Part shown: piece by piece, positions 32,554 to 40,784 of the stretch
How the letters are laid out: each line of letters starts with the position of its first letter
Position numbering within the stretch: position 1 is the stretch's first letter
NCBI GenBank assembly: GCA_020444265.1
Contig: JAHLLH010000002.1
Location: forward strand, 124,001 to 188,000
DNA: 64,000 bases
From: a bacterium
GTDB taxonomy: Bacteria > Electryoneota > Electryoneia > Electryoneales > Electryoneaceae
Reading direction: 5' to 3'
The notes under the pieces: model-generated
Database searches by the model: none
Seen by the model: the letters and a program-made list of their open reading frames with translations, nothing else
Told to the model about the DNA's origin: nothing
Program-made: the position numbers and the translations under genes

Positions 32554-35169
32554 CTACCCGTTCGTCCAGCTCACCTCAAGCCCATCCTTCCCGACATCCA
32601 CCGTCAACGCTGCCCCATCAAGCACCTCACCGGCGATCAGGGCACGTCCGATCCGGGTTTCGAGCTCATGCTGGAGGAACCGTTTCAGCGGGCGCGCGCC
32701 GTAGACCGGGTCGAAGCCTTCCTGTGCGACAAACTCGCGGGCGGTATCGGTCAGGGTGAGGGTCATCCTGCGGTCGGTGAGCCGTTTCCGCAGGTCCTCG
32801 ATCAGCAGATCGACAATCCCCTTGATCTCGTCCAATGTCAGCGACTTGAAGAGGACGACATCGTCCACACGGTTCAAAAACTCAGGACGGAACGCACCGC
32901 GCAGGTCGGACATCACCGCCTTGCGTGCTCCCTCGGTAATCTGGCCATCTTCCCCGATCCCATCCAGCAGGTGCTGGCTGCCGAGGTTTGAGGTCATGAT
33001 CAGGACGGTATTCTTGAAATTGACCGTATGCCCCTGGCTATCGGTGATGCGTCCATCATCGAGGATTTGCAGCAGCACGTTGAAAACATCCGGGTGCGCC
33101 TTTTCGATTTCGTCGAACAGGACGACCGAATAGGGTTTCCTGCGCACCGCTTCGGTCAGCTGACCGCCCTCGTCATACCCGACATAGCCTGGAGGGGCAC
33201 CGATCAAGCGGCTGACGGCGAACTTTTCCATGTACTCGGACATGTCAATGCGGACAATGTTCTCTTCCGTGTCGAAAAGAGTTTCCGCGAGGGTTTTGGC
33301 CAGTTCTGTTTTGCCGACCCCGGTCGGGCCGAGGAAGAGGAAGCTGCCGATGGGACGGCGCGGATCCTTGATTCCGGCGCGGGCACGGATGACTGCGTCG
33401 GCAACCAGCCTGACCGCCTCATCCTGACCGATCACACGGTTGTGCAACACCTCGTCCAGCTTGAGCAGCTTTTCCCGTTCCCCTTCGACCAGCCTGGTCA
33501 CCGGGATGCCGGTCCAGCGGCTGACGATGTCCGCGATCTCTTCCTCGGTGACCTCCTCACGGATCAGGTGATCGTCACTGCGACGAGCTTCCATCGCCTT
33601 CTCTTCCGCCTCGAGCTTTTTCTGCAACTCGGGCAGGGTGCCGTGCTTCAGTTGCGCCGCCTGGTTGAGGTCGTAGTCCCGCTCCGCCTTGTCGATCTGG
33701 ATACGAGTCAGGTCAATTTCCTCGCGCAGCTTTCGGACACGGTCCACCACATCCTTTTCGCTCTCCCATTGGGCACGCAGAGTGTTGGCGCGTTCCTGCA
33801 CGTCCGCCAGCTCTTTGCGCAGGGAGGAGAGACGTTCCTTGCTCGCCTTGTCCTTTTCATGTTTGAGCGCCTGCTCCTCGATCTCGAGTTGCATAACCCT
33901 GCGGGTCACCTCATCGAGCTCCTGCGGCATCGACTCGATCTCGGTGCGGATCATCGCGCACGCCTCGTCGACCAGATCAATCGCCTTGTCGGGCAGGAAA
34001 CGGTCGGTGATGTAGCGGTGCGAGAGGGTAGCGGCAGCGACAAGGGCGTTGTCCTGGATACGGACCCCGTGATGAACTTCGAAGCGTTCACGGAGGCCAC
34101 GGAGGATGCTGACGGTATCCTCGACGGTCGGCGCATCGACCTGAACCGGCTGGAAGCGACGTTCCAGCGCGGCATCCTTTTCGATGTGTTTACGATATTC
34201 GTCCAGCGTGGTCGCGCCGAGGCAGTGCAGCTCGCCACGTGCCAGCATCGGCTTGAGCATGTTGCCCGCGTCGATAGCCCCCTCCGCCTTGCCTGCACCC
34301 ACGATGGTATGCAGCTCGTCAATGAAGAGAAGGATGCGCCCGTCCGACTGTTTCACTTCCTGCAAGACCGCTTTGAGACGTTCCTCAAATTCGCCACGGA
34401 ACTTTGCTCCGGCGAGCAGGGAACCCATGTCGAGGCTGAAGACCGCTTTGTTCTTCAGTGATTCGGGGACATCGCCACGTACAATGCGCTGGGCAAGCCC
34501 CTCGATGATGGCGGTTTTGCCGACACCGGGTTCGCCGATCAGCACCGGGTTGTTCTTTGTTTTTCGGGACAGGATGCGGATGACACGACGGATTTCGCCG
34601 TCCCGACCGATGACCGGATCGAGCTTGCCACGTCTCGCGGCATCCACCAGGTCGATACCGTACCGTTCGAGCGCCTCGTAGGTCGCTTCCGGGTTGTCGC
34701 TGCTGACTCGTTGGTTGCCACGGACCTCAGTCATCGCTTGCAGCAGACGGTCTTTCGTCAGGTTGAAGCGTCCAAAGAGCTTCCCAAGCGGGGTCGAGCC
34801 GCCCTCCTGGTCAATCATCGCGAGCAGGATGTGCTCGACACTGATGTACTCGTCCTTGAGGCGTTTCGCTTCCGCTTCCGCCTGGACGAGGGTTTTCGAC
34901 AGGTGCTGGGTGACATAGACCTTGTTCGCCTCGGCACCGGGGCCGGACTGACGGGGCCGTTTCGCGAGTAGTTCCTCAACGGCGGCACGGACTCCATCCG
35001 GCGCAAGCTCCATCTTGTTCAGGAGACGCGGGACAAGGCCCTGCTCCTGGGTGACCAAGGCGTGCAGCAGGTGGTCGCTATCTACCTCGAGATGACCGCT
35101 GGCGGTCGCGAGGTTCTGCGCCTCGTGGATCGCCTCCTGCGACTTCTGGGTGAACTTGTTCAAATCCAT
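32554..35169 (-). CDS. clpB: ATP-dependent disaggregase ClpB
   Basis: 871 residues, standard ClpB length. The Clp N-domain lies at 1-145, NBD1 with Walker A GEPGVGKT at 212-219, a coiled-coil M-domain at about 405-525 ([20 protein letters not shown]), and NBD2 with Walker A GPTGVGKT at 614-621 and [11 protein letters not shown]. It threads aggregated proteins through a hexameric pore with DnaK. The start has GGAG seven bases upstream. No CIRCE palindrome is visible upstream; a sigma-54-like sequence lies about 55-75 bp before the start. Confidence 0.97.
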   Translation of the reverse strand: MDLNKFTQKSQEAIHEAQNLATASGHLEVDSDHLLHALVTQEQGLVPRLLNKMELAPDGVRAAVEELLAKRPRQSGPGAEANKVYVTQHLSKTLVQAEAEAKRLKDEYISVEHILLAMIDQEGGSTPLGKLFGRFNLTKDRLLQAMTEVRGNQRVSSDNPEATYEALERYGIDLVDAARRGKLDPVIGRDGEIRRVIRILSRKTKNNPVLIGEPGVGKTAIIEGLAQRIVRGDVPESLKNKAVFSLDMGSLLAGAKFRGEFEERLKAVLQEVKQSDGRILLFIDELHTIVGAGKAEGAIDAGNMLKPMLARGELHCLGATTLDEYRKHIEKDAALERRFQPVQVDAPTVEDTVSILRGLRERFEVHHGVRIQDNALVAAATLSHRYITDRFLPDKAIDLVDEACAMIRTEIESMPQELDEVTRRVMQLEIEEQALKHEKDKASKERLSSLRKELADVQERANTLRAQWESEKDVVDRVRKLREEIDLTRIQIDKAERDYDLNQAAQLKHGTLPELQKKLEAEEKAMEARRSDDHLIREEVTEEEIADIVSRWTGIPVTRLVEGEREKLLKLDEVLHNRVIGQDEAVRLVADAVIRARAGIKDPRRPIGSFLFLGPTGVGKTELAKTLAETLFDTEENIVRIDMSEYMEKFAVSRLIGAPPGYVGYDEGGQLTEAVRRKPYSVVLFDEIEKAHPDVFNVLLQILDDGRITDSQGHTVNFKNTVLIMTSNLGSQHLLDGIGEDGQITEGARKAVMSDLRGAFRPEFLNRVDDVVLFKSLTLDEIKGIVDLLIEDLRKRLTDRRMTLTLTDTAREFVAQEGFDPVYGARPLKRFLQHELETRIGRALIAGEVLDGAALTVDVGKDGLEVSWTNG

Positions 35170-35225
35170 CTATGGTCTCCTGCGCCATGAAGGCGCGGTT
35201 TTCAAAAGGTGTCGGTATTCAAGTA

Positions 35226-35242
35226 TACAAGCTGCGTGCCAA
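35226..35242 (-). promoter_or_regulatory. Possible sigma-54-type promoter upstream of clpB
   Basis: On the minus strand TTGGCACG-CAGC-TTGTA has the spacing of the sigma-54 -24/-12 consensus (TTGGCACG-N4-TTGCA). The -12 GC is GT, a serious mismatch. A sigma-70-like TATACT overlaps it. Weak evidence only. Confidence 0.25.
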
Positions 35243-35283
35243 CTTAAACCAATGGTTTCAGACGGTTTTCCACCCTTTTTGAG

Positions 35284-35516
35284 GGTTGTCCGGACAGGCC
35301 GGACGGAGTACTCTGCCTGTCTGGCAGAGGAGTCGTGTCGATTTGGCGGAGCAAAGAAAAACAGGACGAAGCTCTCCTCACGGGTTCCTCTCCGAATACT
35401 CATCTGGATTGAAAAGAAGGACGGGATCTTTGAGGCGAACCCTGTACCCGGGATGGGCACAACGCCTCCTGTCCCGCTTTGAGACGGACCAGCACCGCTG
35501 GTCCGTTTGTTGTTTG
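35284..35516 (+). ncRNA. Candidate structured RNA ending in a terminator
   Basis: The space between clpB and the next gene contains consecutive hairpins: GTCCGG-ACAGG-CCGGAC (35288-35304), CTCTGCC-TGTCT-GGCAGAG (35311-35329), a longer GAGGCG...CGCCTC stem near 35430-35468, and a terminator-like hairpin at 35484-35506. No convincing frame lies on either strand. It could be a small RNA on the plus strand, but the local hairpins could equally be REP elements; I see no clear promoter and recognise no known RNA family. Confidence 0.3.
35484..35516 (+). terminator. Terminator-like hairpin
   Basis: ACGGACCAGC-ACC-GCTGGTCCGT followed by TTGTTGTTTGTT. It is oriented for plus-strand transcripts, although no plus-strand gene lies upstream, which motivates the RNA candidate. 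Confidence 0.6.
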
Positions 35517-35521
35517 TTACC

Positions 35522-35592
35522 CGTTCCGTCAGGTCCTTAGCAAAGCGGTGACCTGACGGACCATCGCGCCATCGGCGCGAATCAGGTGTCAG
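35522..35592. repeat. CCGTCAGGTC-family hairpin repeat
   Basis: CCGTCAGGTCCTTAGC and GTGACCTGACGG form a stem, followed by ATCGCGCC-ATC-GGCGCGA, the same two-hairpin order as at 30808-30862. A related element in the opposite order lies at 46871-46973. Confidence 0.75.
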
Positions 35593-35633
35593 ATATGGGG
35601 ATATGACACAACACATGAATGCTGCCCTCGTAA

Positions 35634-35674
35634 GGGGATTGCTTCGTTGGCGCTGTGCGCCGCCTCGCAATGAC
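35634..35674. repeat. Right half of a MITE-like repeat
   Basis: GGGGATTGCTTCGTTGGCGC then TGTGCGCCGCCTCGCAATGAC, matching the right end of the full element at 36923-37031. It sits just upstream of the 389-residue orphan gene and creates a spurious longer open frame into it. Confidence 0.75.
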
Positions 35675-35749
35675 TTGTGGCGAGGCGGTGGTTGCGGAAT
35701 CACCTTCCCGCCACCCATTTTCCACCATCCAACCAACCCCGGGAGAGGG

Positions 35750-36919
35750 ATGTCTGTGAGCAGCCTGCCTGTTGCGCCGATGGAATTCTGGTATGGCGAA
35801 AAAACGTTGCTGACCTGGCCGACAGCGTCCGTCTTCAGCTCGAGACAGGGGAAATACCCGGTCGGTAGTGAAGAATGGGTTAAGGCGACACTCGAAGCAT
35901 GCGCCGATGTCGCCCGGAAGGACCATGTGTTGCTGACCAGCGTCGGCATGCATACGTGGGAGCTGGCGGCGTGGGCGGCGGGCGAAACTCTCGGGCAAGT
36001 GGTGCTGCTGGTGCCGCTCGAAGAGGGGTTGTCGGTCGCGCGGGCTCACCCAATCCTGCAGCAATACATCAGCGATTTCGGCCTGACCCAGAGTACAGTG
36101 TTGGTGGTACCGTGGTTTGTGAAACGAGGGCAGTCGGTCAAAGAGAGCTGGAAACAACGGGACCGCTGGCTGCTCGAACGTGCGAAACGTCTCCTCCCCA
36201 TCTCAATTCGTCCCGGTGGATCGCTCGAAACGTTGATCGGTGAGCCTGAGTTCGAGGGCAAGGTGGAGCGGACGTGGGCCGTGAACCATTCGCCCGCCAC
36301 TAAAAAATGGCCCACGCCACCCGACCCGGAGGCCGTCGAAGCCAAGCTGGGCGGCGACTGGCCCTGGCTGGTGCATTGGACACGGTCCACCCCTGACCCC
36401 TGGCCCGGCGAAGCGACGCACGAGTTCTACAGCGCCCTCGTGCAGTCGGGCCGCGATTACCCACGGGATGCTTTCGCAACGCTGACGCGGATTGTGACCG
36501 AACGACGATTGCGTGGCACTCGTTGGCGTATGCCGATGGCGCAACCCCTCGTCTCCTTCACCAGCCTGCCGCCCTGGGAGATGGTGCACAGAATGACCTG
36601 GCGGAAACGGTATGCACGTCCGGCATTTGAACCCTACGGGGTCGCGGTGCACCGTGATGCGTTGAGTCAGTTTGGGGGACGATCGGTACGATATGGGGCG
36701 GCGGAAGAACGAGTGTCGCTTTCTGCATTGGATCGCCTCTTCTTCCAAGTCCAGTCCGATGTTGGTGCCGATTGGCAGGGCGAGCAGGAGTGGCGGATCC
36801 GTGGCGACCTCGAGCTGCCCCCGCAAGGCAGCGACCAGGTGAAGCTGCTGGTGCCCAGCGAAAGCGAAGCGGAGAGATTGCGGACGGTATCGCCCTTTGA
36901 GGTGGTGAGTTTGCTTTGA
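35750..36919 (+). CDS. Uncharacterised protein, 389 residues
   Basis: The ATG at 35750 is preferred because GGGAGAGGG precedes it; the open frame extends to 35603 but that part is repeat sequence. Residues about 10-110 look like a Rossmann-type region (SSRQGKYPVGSEEW, LLTSVGMHTWELAAWAAGE) reminiscent of nucleotide- or DNA-processing folds. The C-terminal part (SFTSLPPWEM, FEPYGVAVHRDAL, GEQEWRIRGDLEL) resembles a type of accessory protein I have seen with DUF2971-like endings, but I cannot name the family. GC content resembles its neighbours. Copies of the same repeat family flank it on both sides (35634-35674 and 36923-37031). Confidence 0.65.
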   Translation: MSVSSLPVAPMEFWYGEKTLLTWPTASVFSSRQGKYPVGSEEWVKATLEACADVARKDHVLLTSVGMHTWELAAWAAGETLGQVVLLVPLEEGLSVARAHPILQQYISDFGLTQSTVLVVPWFVKRGQSVKESWKQRDRWLLERAKRLLPISIRPGGSLETLIGEPEFEGKVERTWAVNHSPATKKWPTPPDPEAVEAKLGGDWPWLVHWTRSTPDPWPGEATHEFYSALVQSGRDYPRDAFATLTRIVTERRLRGTRWRMPMAQPLVSFTSLPPWEMVHRMTWRKRYARPAFEPYGVAVHRDALSQFGGRSVRYGAAEERVSLSALDRLFFQVQSDVGADWQGEQEWRIRGDLELPPQGSDQVKLLVPSESEAERLRTVSPFEVVSLL

Positions 36920-36922
36920 AAA

Positions 36923-37031
36923 TCATTGCGAGGAACGAAGTAACGAAGCAACCCCCTTCGGCTTGGTGTGGATGGCCACCACCCCGGAGGGGGTTGCTTC
37001 GTTGGCGCTCTATGCACCGCCTCGCAATGAC
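36923..37031. repeat. Full-length MITE-like repeat with inverted ends
   Basis: Left end TCATTGCGAGGAACGAAGTA then ACGAAGCAACCCCC; right end GGGGGTTGCTTCGTTGGCGC then GCCTCGCAATGA. The terminal 12 bases and the GAAGCAACCCCC segment are inverted. No coding capacity; it lies between two convergent genes. Confidence 0.85.
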
Positions 37032-37056
37032 GTACCTGGTGATGGGTGTGCCAGAG

Positions 37057-37665
37057 TCATTCATTCGGATAGACAGACGCTGTCTCGATAAAGGCGCGGG
37101 CGAGACGGAACCCTTCGGCGGTGTGCAAGGTGTGGAGTTGGACACGGCTGTCGCGCAGGTTCAGCCAACGGCAATTCTGTACCGAACGGTAAGCGTTGCG
37201 GTCCTCCACCCCAAGCGGTTCGAGCACCTGTTTCACCTGGTAAACGGTCGGAGAACCGAGTTTGGCGAACTTGAACCAGAGGACCATCAGGGTCGAGGCG
37301 AGGACACTCGGGCTGATCGCATTGGGCCCACGTTGCGGGTGATGGTCACGGAACGTACGAAACCTGCCTTCGTCGAGCACGAGGAAGGGTGGTTGACGTG
37401 TCGGTTGAATCGCTTGGTGGGTCAGCTCGGGTGGCACCTGGACCATCCGACAGAAGGAACGCAGCTCCGGGCTGGGCAGGAAGGGACCACTGCTTTCCTC
37501 GGTGTGGGTTTGCTCGGCGATCGGAGTCGGCAGGCCGCTCGATTCACGCTCTCCTGTCCCGGTAATCGCCGCGAGGACGGATTGCCAGAGGAGCGGATCG
37601 GCGGACTCCGCCACTACTGTGTTCCCCGCTTTCAGGATCAGCTTTAACCGGGTCTTCATCGCCAT
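37057..37665 (-). CDS. Uncharacterised protein, about 202 residues
   Basis: The start is uncertain: an ATG at 37665, an ATG two codons later, or a TTG at 37677. No signal peptide or membrane helix. The N-terminal 90 residues are mixed; the rest is helical with a winged-helix flavour (VYQVKQVLEPLGVEDRNAYR, LHTAEGFRLARAFIE). No family recognised. The upstream region contains a 9-bp inverted repeat at 37715-37759 that could be an operator. Codon usage matches the host. Confidence 0.6.
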   Translation of the reverse strand: MAMKTRLKLILKAGNTVVAESADPLLWQSVLAAITGTGERESSGLPTPIAEQTHTEESSGPFLPSPELRSFCRMVQVPPELTHQAIQPTRQPPFLVLDEGRFRTFRDHHPQRGPNAISPSVLASTLMVLWFKFAKLGSPTVYQVKQVLEPLGVEDRNAYRSVQNCRWLNLRDSRVQLHTLHTAEGFRLARAFIETASVYPNE

Positions 37666-37714
37666 CGGACCGCTCAACCCTCCCTGCTTCCTCGAAGATT
37701 TCCAGAACGGGACT

Positions 37715-37759
37715 CAGTTTTACGGAATTGCCAATAACTCACAGACAGGTGTAAAACTG
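37715..37759. promoter_or_regulatory. Inverted repeat upstream of orphan gene (possible operator)
   Basis: CAGTTTTAC (37715-37723) and its exact reverse complement GTAAAACTG (37751-37759), 27 bp apart, about 50-95 bp before the minus-strand start at 37665. The AT-rich arms contrast with the region. Confidence 0.4.
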
Positions 37760-37944
37760 TGTCATACTCTCTCTTCGGCAAAAAGTGGAAGTGAGTCCAG
37801 CAGTGGGCAAGGGGAATATTGAAGAAAATCCACCGATCCACTCTCTATGACTCTCTTTGACTCTCCTCCTGTTCGTGTTGAGTGGGGTCATATCAGCTTC
37901 ACAGGGGTAGGGTTGGAGGGGATCTACTCGAGCTTTTTGGGCAT

Positions 37945-37971
37945 GAAAAAACCTGCCCCGGAAGGCAGGTT
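37945..37971 (-). terminator. Rho-independent terminator of the 196-residue membrane protein gene
   Basis: On the minus strand AACCTGCC-TTCCGG-GGCAGGTT followed by a T run, 28 bp after the stop at 37999. Confidence 0.9.
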
Positions 37972-37998
37972 AAATCGATTCTATAACGTACCGCGAAC

Positions 37999-38589
37999 TC
38001 AGGCTGCGGCTGCCACCTTCTCTCCGCCCTTCGGGGTGCGTCCCAGCCACCAACTGATGATGAATCCGCCGATCAGCCAGCCGACGAGGAGGTCGACGAT
38101 GTCCATCAGGACATAGGAGAGAGGGAAGTAGAACCAGTTGACCTGGGTCATGTGGACGGTCAGGGTGGCGAAGAGGGCGAGGCCCAAGACAAAGAGAATC
38201 TCCTGTCCTCGTCCCTTGAGCCTCGGTTTGGCAAGCGTCAGCAACTCTGCTGTCAGCCACCCCGCTAAAACCAGGTAGATAAACCCGATGATCATCGTCC
38301 CGACCATCATCGGGTCCTTCGGTTCGCCGGTGTAGACCATGAAGGGGACAAAGTCGCCCTCACGATAGATCTGCATGACCTTCTCCTGGTCGGTCTGCAT
38401 CTCGGTCATCCCGGGGAAAAAGTAGACCCCCGTTTCGAGGTCTTGCGATTTCAGGAAATCGAGCACAACGCCAGAATCAGAAACTTCTTTTCCTACCATC
38501 CTGTGATGGGGCAAGGCCATCCAGGCGACAGAATTCCAGATGAAAATGGCCAAACCGGCAAGCAGGCCGGCAACAATGGTCTTCCTCAT
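37999..38589 (-). CDS. Predicted inner-membrane protein
   Basis: 196 residues from the ATG at 38589, which has GGGAGGAG just upstream; an open extension of 15 residues is rejected. One helix at about 3-24 is followed by a loop of about 70 residues (DFLKSQDLETGVYFFPGM), then three or four helices from about 95 to 185 (MVGTMIIGFIYLVLAGWL, VLMDIVDLLVGWLIGGFIIS). The loop is predicted to be outside. I do not recognise the family. It is monocistronic with its own terminator. Confidence 0.75.
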   Translation of the reverse strand: MRKTIVAGLLAGLAIFIWNSVAWMALPHHRMVGKEVSDSGVVLDFLKSQDLETGVYFFPGMTEMQTDQEKVMQIYREGDFVPFMVYTGEPKDPMMVGTMIIGFIYLVLAGWLTAELLTLAKPRLKGRGQEILFVLGLALFATLTVHMTQVNWFYFPLSYVLMDIVDLLVGWLIGGFIISWWLGRTPKGGEKVAAAA

Positions 38590-38776
38590 TACTCCTCCCT
38601 TCGTGTATAAAACCCCGTCCAGATCACGGCCCAACGGGGAAATCCACAGGGAAAATGAGAGAGATCAGGACAGTGAGCAAGAGAGAACTGAAAAAATGTT
38701 CAGTATCTCAGAGGCATGTTTCAGAGGTAAGGATGGGACAGAAATATGGTAAGACCTGATTGGGCGCGTTACAGAA

Positions 38777-38804
38777 ACCCGGCTTGCGAGACAAGCCGGG
38801 GCAC
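38777..38804. repeat. GCCCCGGCTTG-family palindrome
   Basis: ACCCGGCTTG-CGAGA-CAAGCCGGGGCAC, an imperfect copy of the 12519-12550 element. It lies in the 292-bp space between the membrane protein gene and the end of the secreted sorting-domain gene; nothing else notable is visible there. Confidence 0.75.
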
Positions 38805-38881
38805 TTGGTATGCGATGTGATTCTGCATTCGTTCAGCGGGCGCTACGCGGAATCATGACAGCGATACGGAAGACCCAACCA

Positions 38882-40390
38882 TCAGCGGACGTAGAGCAGC
38901 TTGCGAACCTGGGTGGTGCCATCGCTGCCGTGAACCCGGAGCAGGTAAACACCGCTAGCGACGGTTGGACGCCAGGAGAACTGGTGGAGCCCCGCAGCGA
39001 GCGACCCGGTGTGAAGGGTTTCAACCTCTCGACCCAACAGATCAAAGACGCGCACGTTGAAGGCGCCCTGCCTGCCGACTTGCATGTTGACACGGACCGT
39101 GCTGTTGAAGGGATTCGGCCAGGTGTTGACAAGCTGCCACCCCTCAGGCGAGGTACTGTTTTCCTCGGCCGAGTTGGTCAGGTCGGTCATGAAGGCATGG
39201 TGCGTGGTGGACCAGGTACCTTCGGTGTTGCTGTCCTGTGCGAAGACTCGCCAGAAGTAGAGGCGATGATCGATGAAGTCGTTGGCGGAGAGGGTCATGG
39301 TGGTATCGTACCCGGTCTCCCAGGAGTCGACCTCGTGGAAATCGGATTCGAGCGAGAGTTCGAGGGTATACGTGACCCGTGTGTCGATCGAATCGGGGTT
39401 TTCCGAAGCTTGCCAGCGGAAGATCAGGTCGCCCGCACCAATGGTGGCCCCATCGGCCGGTTCGATCAGGTCGAAGGCGGTTGGCGCCAGCGGAAAGGTG
39501 CTCGAACCAAAGAGATGTATCGCGACACTCTCCTGACCCGGGGAATCTGTCAGGATGAAAAGGGTATCCTGAAAATTACCCTGCACCTCTGGCTCGAAGC
39601 GTATTATCAGCTCGGCAAAATCTCCGGGATGAAGGGTGTCCGGCAACTCATTTTCGATGGAGAAGCTTTCACTGCCCGCGATTTCGTACCCCTCGATGGC
39701 GAGTGGCAGGTTGCCTGCGCTCAGCATGGTCAAGGTGGCCTGCTGGGAGGAACCGATTGGTGTCAACCCGAAGCCGAGAGTCGGCCAGGGTACCAGCAGG
39801 TAGGCCGTCGGAGGATCATCGGGGTCTGTCGGGTCAATGATCCGCGTGCTGGAATAGACATAGTCCCCCGCATCTGTTCCGTCGCCATCGGCGGCGAGGC
39901 TGGCGAAGTAGAAGGTCACCGGCCCGGTCGATCCGGGTGGGGAGAACCAGTCAAAATTCCAGACGCCGAAGGTCTGGCCGGGATAGGACCCCGCTTCGGT
40001 ATGGGTGAGGAAATCAAGCGAATCACCATCGGTATAGAGAGCCTGGGTATAAGGGGCCTGGGAGGGTGTTGTGTAGAAGACGCCCGCCTGGTTGCCTTCC
40101 GAGTCAACCGCAGTTATCTCATATCCCCACGAGGTTGCGCCAGTATGGCCGATCAGCACCTGGCCCGAGTAAAGATGGCTACCCTGATAGGCCGCAGGAA
40201 TTTGCAGCAGAGCGGTTCCGCCGGGTCCGCTATTGAGTTCGAAACTTGAATGGCAGGAGGTACAATCCATCATGGCAGGTGGATTACCTGCATAGGCCGG
40301 GGGTGCCCCTCCCACATAGGCGAAGAGGTGTGCCGGGAAGAGAACAAGGCAGAACGCGGCGAGAGCGAACCGTACGTGTTGGAACATCAT
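38882..40390 (-). CDS. Secreted protein with CXXCH motif and C-terminal sorting domain
   Basis: 502 residues. Signal peptide at 1-24 (VRFALAAFCLVLFPAHLFA). A CTSCH motif at Cys43-His47 could bind one heme c or be the disulfide-type start common to choice-of-anchor-V/Reelin-like domains, which the next 150 residues resemble (GPGGTALLQIP, GYEITAVDSEGNQAG). A middle beta-sandwich region and an Fn3-like domain follow (FDLIEPADGATIGAGDLIFR). Residues about 430-502 form the sorting domain: TWPNPFNSTVRV, FDLLGREVETL, ASGVYLLRV and the basic-ended KLLYVR. Such tails direct export by type IX secretion or similar in FCB bacteria. The start codon has GGAG nine bases upstream. Confidence 0.85.
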   Translation of the reverse strand: MMFQHVRFALAAFCLVLFPAHLFAYVGGAPPAYAGNPPAMMDCTSCHSSFELNSGPGGTALLQIPAAYQGSHLYSGQVLIGHTGATSWGYEITAVDSEGNQAGVFYTTPSQAPYTQALYTDGDSLDFLTHTEAGSYPGQTFGVWNFDWFSPPGSTGPVTFYFASLAADGDGTDAGDYVYSSTRIIDPTDPDDPPTAYLLVPWPTLGFGLTPIGSSQQATLTMLSAGNLPLAIEGYEIAGSESFSIENELPDTLHPGDFAELIIRFEPEVQGNFQDTLFILTDSPGQESVAIHLFGSSTFPLAPTAFDLIEPADGATIGAGDLIFRWQASENPDSIDTRVTYTLELSLESDFHEVDSWETGYDTTMTLSANDFIDHRLYFWRVFAQDSNTEGTWSTTHHAFMTDLTNSAEENSTSPEGWQLVNTWPNPFNSTVRVNMQVGRQGAFNVRVFDLLGREVETLHTGSLAAGLHQFSWRPTVASGVYLLRVHGSDGTTQVRKLLYVR

Positions 40391-40784
40391 CTGAAATCTC
40401 CGGGAACGCGGGGGGTTGTCTTCCCGCGTACCGGTGGCGAGAGGACCGACTCGTCCTTAAACTACGGATCGAGAGCAGAGCGGGCAAGCATTCCCCCCGG
40501 TCCTGACGGGAGTTCATATGGGGCCAAGGGTGGGTCAGTGGGGGGCGGGTGGCTCCCAGAGGCCGCAAAAAGGGTGGCAATCCGGCCGGGTTTTCCCCTC
40601 CATTGCTGCATCTCGCCATGCTCAGGCAACCAATTTCCCCTTTGTCGGGTAGAAGGATGGAGCCTGTCCCCGTTGTCACCGGAAGGGACGGGGATCATCG
40701 AGCTTTGCCTTGCCCCTGCCACGGGGTATGGCTGATATTACACGACTGTCAAAACGCCAGGGGTTTTTCCCAGTGAACGATTCG
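40391..40784. other. 394-bp divergent intergenic region
   Basis: It lies between the secreted-protein gene (minus) and the DUF2723 gene (plus). CTGTCCCCGTTGTCACCGGA followed by AGGGACGGGGATC forms a hairpin near 40663-40697. GATATTACACG near 40734 could be a -10 for the plus-strand gene. No gene supported. Confidence 0.45.

Larger units (their letters stand above)
37666..37998. other. 333-bp intergenic region
   Basis: It contains the upstream region of the 202-residue orphan gene, the 37715-37759 inverted repeat, a run of CTCTC/GACTCTC repeats around 37840-37865, and the minus-strand terminator at 37945-37971. No further gene seen. Confidence 0.5.

Noticed and set aside
33028-34461. 477-residue plus-strand open frame across clpB
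   Set aside because: It lies fully antisense to clpB, has no ribosome site and no recognisable domain; it is a codon-bias shadow.
35603-35749. N-terminal extension of the 389-residue orphan protein
   Set aside because: The extension translates a MITE-like repeat, and a GGGAGAGGG site favours the ATG at 35750.
38810-40249. 479-residue plus-strand open frame
   Set aside because: Antisense to the secreted sorting-domain protein, whose signal peptide and sorting domain are unambiguous.
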